64,000 bases of DNA, taken from assembly GCA_035544215.1 (NCBI GenBank), contig DATKHY010000007.1:124001-188000 (forward strand). The letters run 5' to 3'. The stretch is from Candidatus Binatia bacterium (GTDB lineage Bacteria > Vulcanimicrobiota > Vulcanimicrobiia > Vulcanimicrobiales > Vulcanimicrobiaceae). Each line of letters begins with the position of its first letter. Within the stretch, counting starts at the first letter, position 1. The translations under genes and the position numbers were made by a program. The notes beneath the pieces are model-generated. The model was not told where the DNA came from, ran no database searches, and saw nothing but the letters and a program-made list of their open reading frames with translations. Shown here in pieces: positions 50,965 through 59,303 of the stretch.

Positions 50965-51072
50965 CTCTTAACTTTGTATCACAGAGCTTGGCGAAAAGCA
51001 ACGCTACGAAGGCCGAGGAGCTGCAGCAAGGCCCCCGAAAGCTGCGTCATCACAAAACTCGGAGGTTACGGC

Positions 51073-52422
51073 ATGAGGCGAGCGCCGCTTGTAGAGCTCT
51101 TCTTACTTATTGCGCTGGCCGGGTGCTCGCTGCACCAACAGGCAAGCAGCGGCGCCGCGCCGGCTGTGCTTCCCGCCGCGGTAACCGGCCCGCGGTCGAA
51201 GATCCAGCACGTCGTCATCATCTTTCAAGAGAACCGTTCCGTCGACAACCTCTTTCATGGCCTTCCGGGAGCCGACACGGCGAACTACGGCTACAACTCC
51301 CACGGACAACAAGTACAGCTGCAGCCGATCCCGCTGACGGAGCGCTACGACATCTCGCACCAGCACAGCAACTTCCTGACCGAGTACGCGAACGGTGCGC
51401 TCAACGGCTTCAACCTCGCGAAATCGAACTGCTCGCGTGGAGTGCAATGCCCTCCCAAAGACGTGCGCGCGTACGCGTACGTTCCGCAGAACGAGGTGCA
51501 GCCGTACTTCTCGCTGGCCGAGCAGTACGCGTTTGCCGATCGGATGTTCCAAACGAATCAGGGGCCGAGTTTTCCGGCCCACCAGTACATCGTGAGCGGT
51601 ACGTCGACGATCTCACAGGGTTCGCCGCTACGCGCGGCCGAAAATCCAAAGACGCCGCAGGGGACGTTCACGGGCGGTTGCGACTCGCCGTCCGGATCGC
51701 TCGTTGCGTTGATCGATCCTTACGGCCGCGAAACGCGCCAGGTCTTTCCGTGTTTCGAACGGCCGGCGCTCAGCGACCTGCTCGCGGTGAAGGCGCTAAC
51801 CTGGTCCTACTACCAGCAAAGGAACGGAGCCGGGCTGTGGAACGCCTTCGACGCGATTCAGCACATCCGAGACGGCGGAGATTACCGCAAACACGTAATC
51901 GAGCCGCCGGAAAAAGTGATCAACGCCATCACTGGCGGCCAGCTCGCGAACGTCGTCTGGGTTACGCCGACCCTCGAAGATTCCGATCACCCGGGAAACA
52001 ACGGCTCGGGACCGTCCTGGGTCGCCTGGATCGTCAACACGATCGGGAAGAGCCCGTACTGGAACAACACTGCGATCTTCATCACTTGGGACGACTGGGG
52101 CGGATGGTACGAGCACGTGAAGCCCCCGCAGTACAACTCGTACGAACTCGGCTTTCGCGTCCCGCTGATCGTCGTCTCGCCCTACGCCAAGACCGCCTAC
52201 ATTTCGCACAAGCGGCACGAGTTCGGCAGCATCCTGAAGTTTGTCGAAGAGACGTTTAACCTCGGCTCGCTGGGTACGACCGACGTCCGCGCGGACGATC
52301 TTCTCGATTGCTTCGACTTCTCGCGCGCGCCGCGTCCGTTCAAGACGATACAGGCGCCTCTGCACGGCGATTCCTTCTTACGCCGGCCCCTCGCGCAGCA
52401 GAATCCCGACGACGACTTTTAG
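51073..52422 (+). CDS. Secreted phosphoesterase lipoprotein (acid phosphatase/phospholipase C family)
   Basis: 449 residues from ATG 51073 with GGAGG upstream; the open frame before it is spurious. Lipobox ALAGC (Cys18). Motifs: IFQENRSVDNLFHGLPGADT (Glu53-Asn54 expected metal ligands), GPSFPAHQYIVSGTSTIS with candidate nucleophile Ser, TPTLEDSDHPG, FITWDDWGGWYEHVKPP and KRHEFGSILKFVEETF. Probably hydrolyses phosphate esters outside the cytoplasm. It converges on a mannosidase-like gene, perhaps part of nutrient scavenging. Confidence 0.9.
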   Translation: MRRAPLVELFLLIALAGCSLHQQASSGAAPAVLPAAVTGPRSKIQHVVIIFQENRSVDNLFHGLPGADTANYGYNSHGQQVQLQPIPLTERYDISHQHSNFLTEYANGALNGFNLAKSNCSRGVQCPPKDVRAYAYVPQNEVQPYFSLAEQYAFADRMFQTNQGPSFPAHQYIVSGTSTISQGSPLRAAENPKTPQGTFTGGCDSPSGSLVALIDPYGRETRQVFPCFERPALSDLLAVKALTWSYYQQRNGAGLWNAFDAIQHIRDGGDYRKHVIEPPEKVINAITGGQLANVVWVTPTLEDSDHPGNNGSGPSWVAWIVNTIGKSPYWNNTAIFITWDDWGGWYEHVKPPQYNSYELGFRVPLIVVSPYAKTAYISHKRHEFGSILKFVEETFNLGSLGTTDVRADDLLDCFDFSRAPRPFKTIQAPLHGDSFLRRPLAQQNPDDDF

Positions 52423-52431
52423 GAACCTCTC

Positions 52432-53814
52432 TTAGGGCGCGGGATCCCGTGCGAGCAGGCGGCCTAACGCATACACGATTTTGAATCTATCCGTGGCCTG
52501 CGTCCAAACCGGCGTGATCGTGGGAATTTGACTCTGCCGCTCGTCCGGAACCATCGTGCTGACCAATCCGAGAGGCGTCGCCGGATAGCCGGCGACCGTG
52601 CGGAAGAGTAGGTCGGCCCAAAACGCGTTGGCCCATCCGAACTCCGGGCGCGTGAACTGCTGCGGGTTGTTGGGATTGATCGACTCGTGCATCAAGCCGT
52701 TGAGGGTACCGCTCTCGTCGAGCATCGCGATCGCGCTCGCGATCGTCTGTCGCGTCGTCGCCGTCAGCGCGGCTCCGATGATGCCCAGCGGCCAGACCCA
52801 TCCCTTCGGCGTATGCGAGCTGCCCAGTCCGGTGGCGTACCTGCCCCCGTAGTAATACGGGTCGTCCGGGCTCAGCGTGAAGCGTCGCGTCGTGAGATAG
52901 ACGGGATCGTTGGTGGCACACCAGCCGATGTACGGCAGGGCGGTGAGGTTGGGGATGTTGGCGTCGTCCATCATCTTGGAGTGGCCGTAGCCGTCGGTCT
53001 CGTACGCGTACATCCAGCCGCCGTAGCGCCGGCTGTACACGCGGCCGTATCGCTCGATGCCGCTCTGCACCTGCGAGGCCAGCGTCGTCGCGCTCTGTGC
53101 GAGCTGGCCGTCCTTGAATGCGTCGCGCGCGAACGCGGTCAGCAGACGCATCGCGACGACCGCGATCGCATTTTGCGGGATGTTGTAGTGATAGGCGACC
53201 GGATCGTCGGAGGGCCGAAAGGCGTCCCAGATCATGCCCGTATACGGGTTGTAGCCCGAGTGCGACGGGACGGGATGCGGCCAGCGATAACCGCTGCAGG
53301 AGCCGTGGCGCTGTTCGCACCGCAACGTCGCGACGATCTTGCGCAGCGCGGTGTGAAGCGTCGGCGTGAAGATCGAGCGATCGCGCGTGTTCGCATAGTA
53401 GACGAAGGTGAGTAACAGGGGCCACGCGAGCGAATCGATCTCCCACTTGTCTTCCCAGACGTGATAGTTCGCGCTAAACGCCTCGGCATACGGATCGACC
53501 AGAATGTTCTTCGCGTCCCGCTGGATGACTCCGAAGAAGGTCCTATGCAGCTGCGGATACGTCGAAACGAAACGGATGTAAGGGATCGTCTGTGCCGCCG
53601 AATCGCGCAGCCACATAGCCGGGATGTCGCCCGTCTGGACGTACGTCGTGCCATCGCTCTCGTGAAAGAAATCCGCAAAGAACTCATGAAAGAGCGTCGC
53701 CGTATCGATCGGCCGGATGCGCGAATCGACCGGAATGTTTAGGACCTGCGCCGGAGCCGGCACGGCGGATGCCAGCGCCCAGACGAGGGCGACGAGCGCT
53801 CGGAGCGCCTTCAA
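52432..53814 (-). CDS. Glycoside hydrolase family 125 protein
   Basis: 460 residues, full family length, with signal peptide ALVALVWALASAVPAPAQV. GH125 hallmarks: YVQTGDIPAMWLRDSAAQ, FSANYHVWEDKWEIDSLAWP, SGYNPYTGMIWDAFRPSDDP, KMMDDANIPNLTALPYIGW and SSHTPKGWVWPLGII. Known members are exo-acting alpha-1,6-mannosidases on glycans. Export suggests digestion of external mannans or glycoproteins. No other glycosidase is adjacent. Confidence 0.9.
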   Translation of the reverse strand: MKALRALVALVWALASAVPAPAQVLNIPVDSRIRPIDTATLFHEFFADFFHESDGTTYVQTGDIPAMWLRDSAAQTIPYIRFVSTYPQLHRTFFGVIQRDAKNILVDPYAEAFSANYHVWEDKWEIDSLAWPLLLTFVYYANTRDRSIFTPTLHTALRKIVATLRCEQRHGSCSGYRWPHPVPSHSGYNPYTGMIWDAFRPSDDPVAYHYNIPQNAIAVVAMRLLTAFARDAFKDGQLAQSATTLASQVQSGIERYGRVYSRRYGGWMYAYETDGYGHSKMMDDANIPNLTALPYIGWCATNDPVYLTTRRFTLSPDDPYYYGGRYATGLGSSHTPKGWVWPLGIIGAALTATTRQTIASAIAMLDESGTLNGLMHESINPNNPQQFTRPEFGWANAFWADLLFRTVAGYPATPLGLVSTMVPDERQSQIPTITPVWTQATDRFKIVYALGRLLARDPAP

Positions 53815-53815
53815 A

Positions 53816-54313
53816 CTATCGCGTGCAGACGGTGTCGATCACGTTTTGCGCGCCTTGGCCCGTCACGACGTCATGGACCGTCACCTTGTTCGGTGCCACC
53901 TTAGCGTACGTGACGGTTTCCTGCGCACCCATGGGGCCCATCGAGGTCGTGCCCGTGTAGACCTTACCGTCGGTCGACGTCAGAAATCCGTGCCCGCTGA
54001 AGCTGTCCGCAGCGGTCTGCCAAAACGAGCTCATTCTCGTGCTGTAGCCGAGGTAGAAGTCGCCGGCGTAGGTCGGCGTCACGACGTGATTGTGCATCAC
54101 GTTGCCGGGCACGACCTCAAACGTCGCGGTGCCCTGATCGGTATGCGCCGGCTGTCCCATCATCGCCGGCACGTTGGTCGTACAGTTCCATGCGGCGCCG
54201 AGCAGATAGCTGTATGGCGCCATCTGATCGGTAAGCGCTTGGGCGTTCGCAGACAGGGGCAATGCGAGCGACGCAGCAATCGCGAGGGCGCAGCCCGTTA
54301 GGAGAAATCGCAT
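53816..54313 (-). CDS. Secreted DUF1579-like protein, paralogue 3
   Basis: 165 residues from ATG 54313; AAAGGAT precedes it. Signal peptide LLTGCALAIAASLALPLSAN. The mature part has YSYLLGAAWNCTTNVPAM, TATFEVVPGNVMHNHVVTP and AQNVIDTVCTR, a divergent version of the G-x-W-x-C start and C-terminal Cys seen at 1257 and 44342. A small extracellular beta-barrel is likely. It follows the GH125 promoter side on the same strand, 2 bases upstream of it. Confidence 0.7.
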   Translation of the reverse strand: MRFLLTGCALAIAASLALPLSANAQALTDQMAPYSYLLGAAWNCTTNVPAMMGQPAHTDQGTATFEVVPGNVMHNHVVTPTYAGDFYLGYSTRMSSFWQTAADSFSGHGFLTSTDGKVYTGTTSMGPMGAQETVTYAKVAPNKVTVHDVVTGQGAQNVIDTVCTR

Positions 54314-54461
54314 AGTACGGTATCCTTTCAGCATGAAGTGAGGGGAGTCTTACGTCTTTACGTTCACCGAAAAGTAGATGTTGAGCGCCAATGGATAGTT
54401 GAACGAGCTCGTGTCGCCGTACGACGGCGCGAACGACTGGGCGAATGCCGCAGAAAGGCTT

Positions 54462-57140
54462 TTATAGCGCTTCCGCCACGGCCTGCTCTTCGCTCAACGC
54501 CGCGCCCGCCGCGAGCAGCCGCGCGAGCTCGGATTTTTCGATCGCGTCCGCCAGCAGTTCGTTGAGCCGATCGACGAATTTCCGCTCGAACGGGACGAGC
54601 TGCCACTCCGCGGCTCGCAACGCTTCTTCCGCGTAGCCGATTAGTCGGGCCGCGAGTGAGGGATCGCGGCGCGCCTCGATCACCGCGACATACGCGATCG
54701 ACAGGGCGGTGAGCACGCGATGGTGAGCCTTCGCCGCCGCAGCGAGCGCCTCGCGCGCCATCGGCTCGGCCCGCTCCAGATCGCCGGTGGCCAGGAAGTA
54801 GCCGGCCACGTCGTTCAAGGTGAACATCTTCACCACGTCGCGCTGGTCGAGCCGGCTCGCCTCGAGCATCAGCTCGGCGGCGGCCCGGAAGTCGCCGGCA
54901 GTTTCCGCTTCCCATTGCGACCACCATTCCAGCGCGCGTGCGGTCTCATAATCCCGGCCGAGCGCGCGGAAAAGCGCGACGCTCTGCTCGTAGCGCACAC
55001 GGACCGCCTCGTCACCCTCGCTGCCGAACGCCTGCGCGCAGCGGCGCAGCGTATCGGCCAACAGCCGCCGATCGCCGATCTCGCCGGCCAGCCGCAGCGC
55101 TTCTTCCGCAACAGCCCGCGCGTCCTCGTAGCGGCCCTGCAGCGCGTAGCGCGACGCGACCTGCGATAGCGCTTGAGTCAGTCCACGCGCGTCCCCAGCC
55201 TCGCGATACAGTGAGACCGCGATGAGCGCCTGCTCGAGCACTTTCTTATTCGCGCCGACATTGCTGTAGAGCATCGACAGTCCGTAGCGCAGGCGAGCCT
55301 CGACTGCCCGGGGCAGCGGCGATTCGGCTGCGAGAACGCGCTCGCACCATTCGCAGCCCTCCGACAGCAGGGCAAGGCGCAGGAACATCGGCGTCGTGTC
55401 GGCCGCGAGGCGCGCGCCCGCATCGGGGTCATTTCCTTCCCCGACGGTCCAGCCGAGCGCGGCCCGAAAGTTCCGGAGATCTCGTTGCAAACGGGCGAGC
55501 CAATCGGAGCGCGGGCCCTGGTCCCACTCGTCATACGCCGCGCGCGCCAGCGCCGCGAATGCGTTCGCGTGGCGCCGCGCGATCTCGGCGGTCTCCCCGC
55601 CCGCGAGCAGCTTTTCTTCCGCGTACTGCCGGATCGGCTCCAACAAGCGGTAGCGCCGATCCGGCGCGCCCGGCTCGAGAACGACGAGCGACTTATCGAC
55701 CAGCGACGCAAGCCGGTCGGGCACGCCCCAAGGATCGGCGTCGTCGCCACAGACGGCGCTTGCAACGTCCAGCGAAAAATCGCCCGCGAAGAGCGCACAG
55801 CAGCGTAAGCAGCGCTGTTGATCGGCCGGCAACAGATCGTAGCTCCAGTCGATCGTCGCTCGCATCGTTTGCTGGCTCGGGCGCCGGTCGCGTCCGCCCG
55901 CCAGCGTCCGCAGCTGCAGGCGGCCCGCGAGCTCCGGCATCGACATTGCCCGCACGCGAGCGGCGGCCAGCTCGATCGCGAGCGCCATGCCGTCCAGACG
56001 CGCGCAGATCGCTTTTATCGAGTCGGCGTGCGCGGCGGCGTCAAAGTCTGGCTCCGCCGCGCACGCCCGATCCGTGAAGAGCTCGACGGCCGATTCGAGA
56101 TCGAGCGACGACAAACGGTAGACGCGCTCGCCCGAGATGTCGAGCGGCTCGCGGCTCGTCGCGAGCACGCGAATCCCCCTGCACCGCGCGATCACCGCGG
56201 CCACGATTGCGGCGACACCCGCCATGAGTTGTTCGCAGTTGTCCAGCACGAGCAGCAGCTCGCGCTGCGCCAAGTAGTCGAGAAGGTCGTCCATCGGCTC
56301 TCGGCCGGGCGAAGCCTGTGCTCCCAGCGCAGAGAGAATCGCGCCCGCAACGAGCGCGGAGTCGTCGAGCGCCGACAGGTCGACGAACCACGCGCCGTCT
56401 CTCTCGTCGTTGAGGCGGCCGGCCGCTACCTCTAGCGCGCACCGCGTCTTCCCGATTCCTCCGGCGCCGACGATCGTCACGATCGCGCCCGCTTCTGCGA
56501 GCGCCTCGACCCGCGCGACGTCGCGGTATCGGCCGACGAAGCTCGTGATCTGGCGCGGGAGATTGTTCGGCGGCGTCTGCAGCGCGCGCAGCGGGTTGAA
56601 GTCGGAGCGCAATCCCGTCGCAATCGCCTGATAGACGCGTTCGGGTTCGCGCAGTCCCCGCAGCGGAAGCGTCCCGAGATCGCGCAGCGTTATCCCGGGC
56701 GACGGCGTCGCGCGCGCGAGATCCCCGGCGAAACCCGCGAGCAGAATCTGTCCGCCGCTTCCCGCCGAGAGCAGGCGCGACGTGCGGTTTACCGCGGGAC
56801 CGAAGTAGTCGCCGGAGCGCTCGTCGGCGTCGCCGGCTCCTATGGAGATGCGAACCGCGAGCCCCGCGACCGCGGCGAAATCTTCACGTCCGAGCCGGCG
56901 CTGGATCTCGACGGCCGATTCTAGGGCGTCGCCGATCGTCCAGAACGCGGCGCAGAATGCGTCGCCGATCGTCTTGAAGACGTATCCGCGGCGCCGCTCG
57001 ATCTCGTCGCGGAGGATCTCGTCGTGCCGTCGCACCGCATCGCGCATTGCCTCGCCCGCCGTATCCCAGCGGCGCGTGCTGCCTTCGATGTCGGAAAACA
57101 AAAAGACGACCGTCCCCGTTGGAAGCGCGTTACCCTCCAC
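54462..57140 (-). CDS. Nucleotide cyclase-AAA/STAND regulator with TPR-like tail
   Basis: 892 residues from a GTG. Class III cyclase domain (1-170): metal Asp17 in FLFSDIEGSTRRW and Asp60 in TIGDAFCAAF, with AVNRTSRLL supplying the catalytic Asn/Arg. NB-ARC-like ATPase: Walker A VGAGGIGKT (224-232), ELLLVLDNCEQ, ATSREPL. Then helical repeats (about 500-870). No DNA-binding domain is visible, so it may signal through cAMP or cGMP or by binding partners. Only 23 bases separate it from the TPR-LuxR gene upstream, so they share an operon. Confidence 0.88.
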   Translation of the reverse strand: MEGNALPTGTVVFLFSDIEGSTRRWDTAGEAMRDAVRRHDEILRDEIERRRGYVFKTIGDAFCAAFWTIGDALESAVEIQRRLGREDFAAVAGLAVRISIGAGDADERSGDYFGPAVNRTSRLLSAGSGGQILLAGFAGDLARATPSPGITLRDLGTLPLRGLREPERVYQAIATGLRSDFNPLRALQTPPNNLPRQITSFVGRYRDVARVEALAEAGAIVTIVGAGGIGKTRCALEVAAGRLNDERDGAWFVDLSALDDSALVAGAILSALGAQASPGREPMDDLLDYLAQRELLLVLDNCEQLMAGVAAIVAAVIARCRGIRVLATSREPLDISGERVYRLSSLDLESAVELFTDRACAAEPDFDAAAHADSIKAICARLDGMALAIELAAARVRAMSMPELAGRLQLRTLAGGRDRRPSQQTMRATIDWSYDLLPADQQRCLRCCALFAGDFSLDVASAVCGDDADPWGVPDRLASLVDKSLVVLEPGAPDRRYRLLEPIRQYAEEKLLAGGETAEIARRHANAFAALARAAYDEWDQGPRSDWLARLQRDLRNFRAALGWTVGEGNDPDAGARLAADTTPMFLRLALLSEGCEWCERVLAAESPLPRAVEARLRYGLSMLYSNVGANKKVLEQALIAVSLYREAGDARGLTQALSQVASRYALQGRYEDARAVAEEALRLAGEIGDRRLLADTLRRCAQAFGSEGDEAVRVRYEQSVALFRALGRDYETARALEWWSQWEAETAGDFRAAAELMLEASRLDQRDVVKMFTLNDVAGYFLATGDLERAEPMAREALAAAAKAHHRVLTALSIAYVAVIEARRDPSLAARLIGYAEEALRAAEWQLVPFERKFVDRLNELLADAIEKSELARLLAAGAALSEEQAVAEAL

Positions 57141-57163
57141 GGGTTGGTCGTCTTCTTAATTGG

Positions 57164-58699
57164 CTAGTTCGTGCGGCGGATGAGCGGGACGACCGGCCGG
57201 GAAAGCACTGCCACCAGCTCCGCGCGGCTCTTCACGTTGAACGTCTGAAAGAGCTGAGCGAGCTGATTGCGCACGGTGTGCGGACTTCGTCCGAGCACTC
57301 GCGCGATCTCAGAGTTCCGCCGGCCCGCACGCACGAGCTCCAACACCTCACGTTTTGCGGGTGGAATGCGGTCCAACGGCACGACCGCCGCGCTACTCGC
57401 CTCGGCAATTCGGCGCGCGATCCAGCTGCGCGGCCACGGGTCGATCTTCCGAGCCGCGCGATGCACCCATCGTCGATCCCGCGTGGCCTCGAACAGTCCG
57501 AGCGCGCAGAGCGCGGCGCGCCACGCGTAGTTGAAATCTTCAAAGATGTCCCAGGCCTCGGTGAGCGCCGCCTTGCCTTCCTGTGCGTCGCCGAGGCGCA
57601 GCCACGCGACACCCTGCGAGTACGCTTCGAAGCCGCGCACGCGCGGGTCGGTGCCGTACGAGAGCAACGGGATCACCGTGGACCCCAGCGACCGGAAACG
57701 CGCGAGGTATTGCTCGGCTATCGCCGCGTTCTCATGTGCGAACAGCTCCGCGAGTACGAGCAATGCCGAGCGTTCCTCGCCGGTGACGTCGTTCCACGAG
57801 AGCCGTTGTGCGATCTCATGCGCCTCCTGGAGCTGCTCCGCCGCGAATGCAGTCTCGCCGGTGTTCTTCGCCAGCAACGCGCGATCGAGGAAGCACAGGA
57901 CGCTCCAGTGCTCGGACGGCGCGAGGCGCATCGCCTTCTTGAAGCCGGCGAACGCGGCGAGTTCGTTCCCCTCCAGTTCCTCCATCGCCGCGATGAAGCG
58001 CGTGATCTGAAACCGCGCCAACTGGAGGCCCGGCGTCCACGGCATCGCATCGAAGATGCTCCGCACGCGCTCGGCGACGTCGCGCAGCTGCAGCTCGCGG
58101 CACAGCAGCGCCAGCGTGAACAGCGCGTTGGCGCGGAAATATTGATCGGGCTCAGACGCGACGTCGAGCTCGTCGAGCGCCTTCTGCAGTTCATCGACCT
58201 GCTTCAAGACCTCGCCGCGGCGCAAAGCGATCCAGGAAAGAATGATACGAGCCCGCGCGCGATTGTTCGGATCGGTGGAATTGAGCTGCACGTTGGCGGC
58301 GTCTTCCGCCTCGCGATGCTCGTGCTGCATCCACGCAATCGCCGCCTTCTGATAGAAGGCTTCGTCGTAGAACGGATCGCCTGGTGCGAGATCGTTGAGC
58401 GCGCGATCGATGAGCCTGCGCCCTGCGACGTAGTCCCTGGTCGAGCCGAGTGCCGCACCCAGCAGCACGTCGCGCTCCGCACGCATGGCAGGCGATGCGG
58501 CAGGAAAGTCCGAGAGCGCGCCAATGACGTCAACGAATCGGCGTTCGCGGATCGCCAGTCGAGCAGCCGCGAGCGCGGCATCCAGCGTGTCGCCGGCCGC
58601 AATGAGCTCACGGCAGCGTTCATAGTCCGCAGCCTTGAGTGCGCTGTTGAAGTCGTCGTGGTCGAAGACCGGACGAGCTTGTCTAACGGTTGTCAGCAT
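57164..58699 (-). CDS. TPR-LuxR transcriptional regulator
   Basis: 511 residues. Long TPR-like helical array (about 10-420): ALKAADYERCRELIAAGDTL, AAIAWMQHEHREAEDAAN, LSWIALRRGEVLKQVDELQK, ALFTLALLCRELQLRDVAER. A C-terminal LuxR HTH (about 440-500: LDRIPPAKREVLELVRAGRR, NSEIARVLGRSPHTVRNQLA). It lacks the ATPase of MalT-type regulators, leaving the TPR array as the likely sensor, as in peptide-binding RRNPP regulators of Gram-positives (analogy only). It lies 99 bases after the repeat lipoprotein. Confidence 0.85.
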   Translation of the reverse strand: MLTTVRQARPVFDHDDFNSALKAADYERCRELIAAGDTLDAALAAARLAIRERRFVDVIGALSDFPAASPAMRAERDVLLGAALGSTRDYVAGRRLIDRALNDLAPGDPFYDEAFYQKAAIAWMQHEHREAEDAANVQLNSTDPNNRARARIILSWIALRRGEVLKQVDELQKALDELDVASEPDQYFRANALFTLALLCRELQLRDVAERVRSIFDAMPWTPGLQLARFQITRFIAAMEELEGNELAAFAGFKKAMRLAPSEHWSVLCFLDRALLAKNTGETAFAAEQLQEAHEIAQRLSWNDVTGEERSALLVLAELFAHENAAIAEQYLARFRSLGSTVIPLLSYGTDPRVRGFEAYSQGVAWLRLGDAQEGKAALTEAWDIFEDFNYAWRAALCALGLFEATRDRRWVHRAARKIDPWPRSWIARRIAEASSAAVVPLDRIPPAKREVLELVRAGRRNSEIARVLGRSPHTVRNQLAQLFQTFNVKSRAELVAVLSRPVVPLIRRTN

Positions 58700-58798
58700 T
58701 AGTCCCCGTGTAGTGGATGACAGAGCGTGATGCCAGGGCGCCGGTGGTAACCCGCCGGACGGCGGCTTTTCTATTGTGGGTCCGAGTTAGCCTCCGTG

Positions 58799-59050
58799 CT
58801 ACCTAGGTAAACCACCACCGACCGAGTCACCCTGATGCATCTTCAGCGCCGGTTTGGGTATACCACCGCCGACCGAATCCAGTTGGTGCATCCTCAGCGC
58901 CGGTTTGGGTATGCCACCCCCGACGGAGTCGAGTGAGTGGAGTTGGCTGGCAGCCGGGAGGAGAGACCCGCCGCTCATGCTACCCCCGGCGCATCCGCCG
59001 AGAATAGCCGCGCCGAGCGCAAGGGAGACCGCCACGATGGTCTTACGCAT
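58799..59050 (-). CDS. Small lipoprotein of 17-residue tandem repeats
   Basis: 83 residues. Lipobox ILGGC (Cys20), a short Ser/Gly linker, then repeats: LHSLDSVGGGIPKPALR (37-53), MHQLDSVGGGIPKPALK (54-70) and MHQGDSVGGGLPR (71-83). Only a few residues vary. The DNA repeats are about 51 bases and differ at silent sites, implying selection on the peptide. I know of no named family. Tandem repeats after a secretion signal are typical of peptide precursors; K/R at unit ends offers cleavage points. AAAGG lies before the ATG. Confidence 0.75.
   Translation of the reverse strand: MRKTIVAVSLALGAAILGGCAGGSMSGGSLLPAASQLHSLDSVGGGIPKPALRMHQLDSVGGGIPKPALKMHQGDSVGGGLPR
58808..58949 (-). repeat. 51-base coding tandem repeat
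   Basis: Two full units and one partial unit encode the DSVGGG-I-PKPAL peptide repeats of the small lipoprotein. Units share long identical blocks such as CAGCGCCGGTTTGGGTAT on the plus strand. Confidence 0.7.
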
Positions 59051-59303
59051 TCGTCTTACCTTTCAACGCCAGGAGGCGCCAGGAAGCACAAGTGATAGTA
59101 CGAATATACTAGTACCAAAACGCCTCCAAGGATAGGGCCGCTTGGCAAACTTTGCATCACTATCAACAAACCTAGCGGAACGATGAGTGCCATTCAAACA
59201 AGGCTAGAGGCCCAGCGCCTCCTTCGATGTCCTAGAATGAACGCGACCTTGGTCGTGGGGCCCCCCCACCGTTCTTCTCATTCATTTTCAGAGGATCTTC
59301 AAC

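Noticed and set aside
50012-51001. A 560-codon minus-strand frame extending uppS far upstream
   Set aside because: The added residues are Arg-rich and overlap the winged-helix and membrane genes, which have clear family patterns. The uppS family start lies at 50011.
50356-51072. Long plus-strand extension of the phosphoesterase frame
   Set aside because: It runs antisense through the membrane protein and has no domain. The lipoprotein start at 51073 has a ribosome site.
57047-58702. 551-codon plus-strand frame opposite the TPR-LuxR gene
   Set aside because: Low-complexity Arg/Glu-rich translation typical of the antisense frame of a GC-rich gene. The minus strand carries the HTH and TPR patterns.
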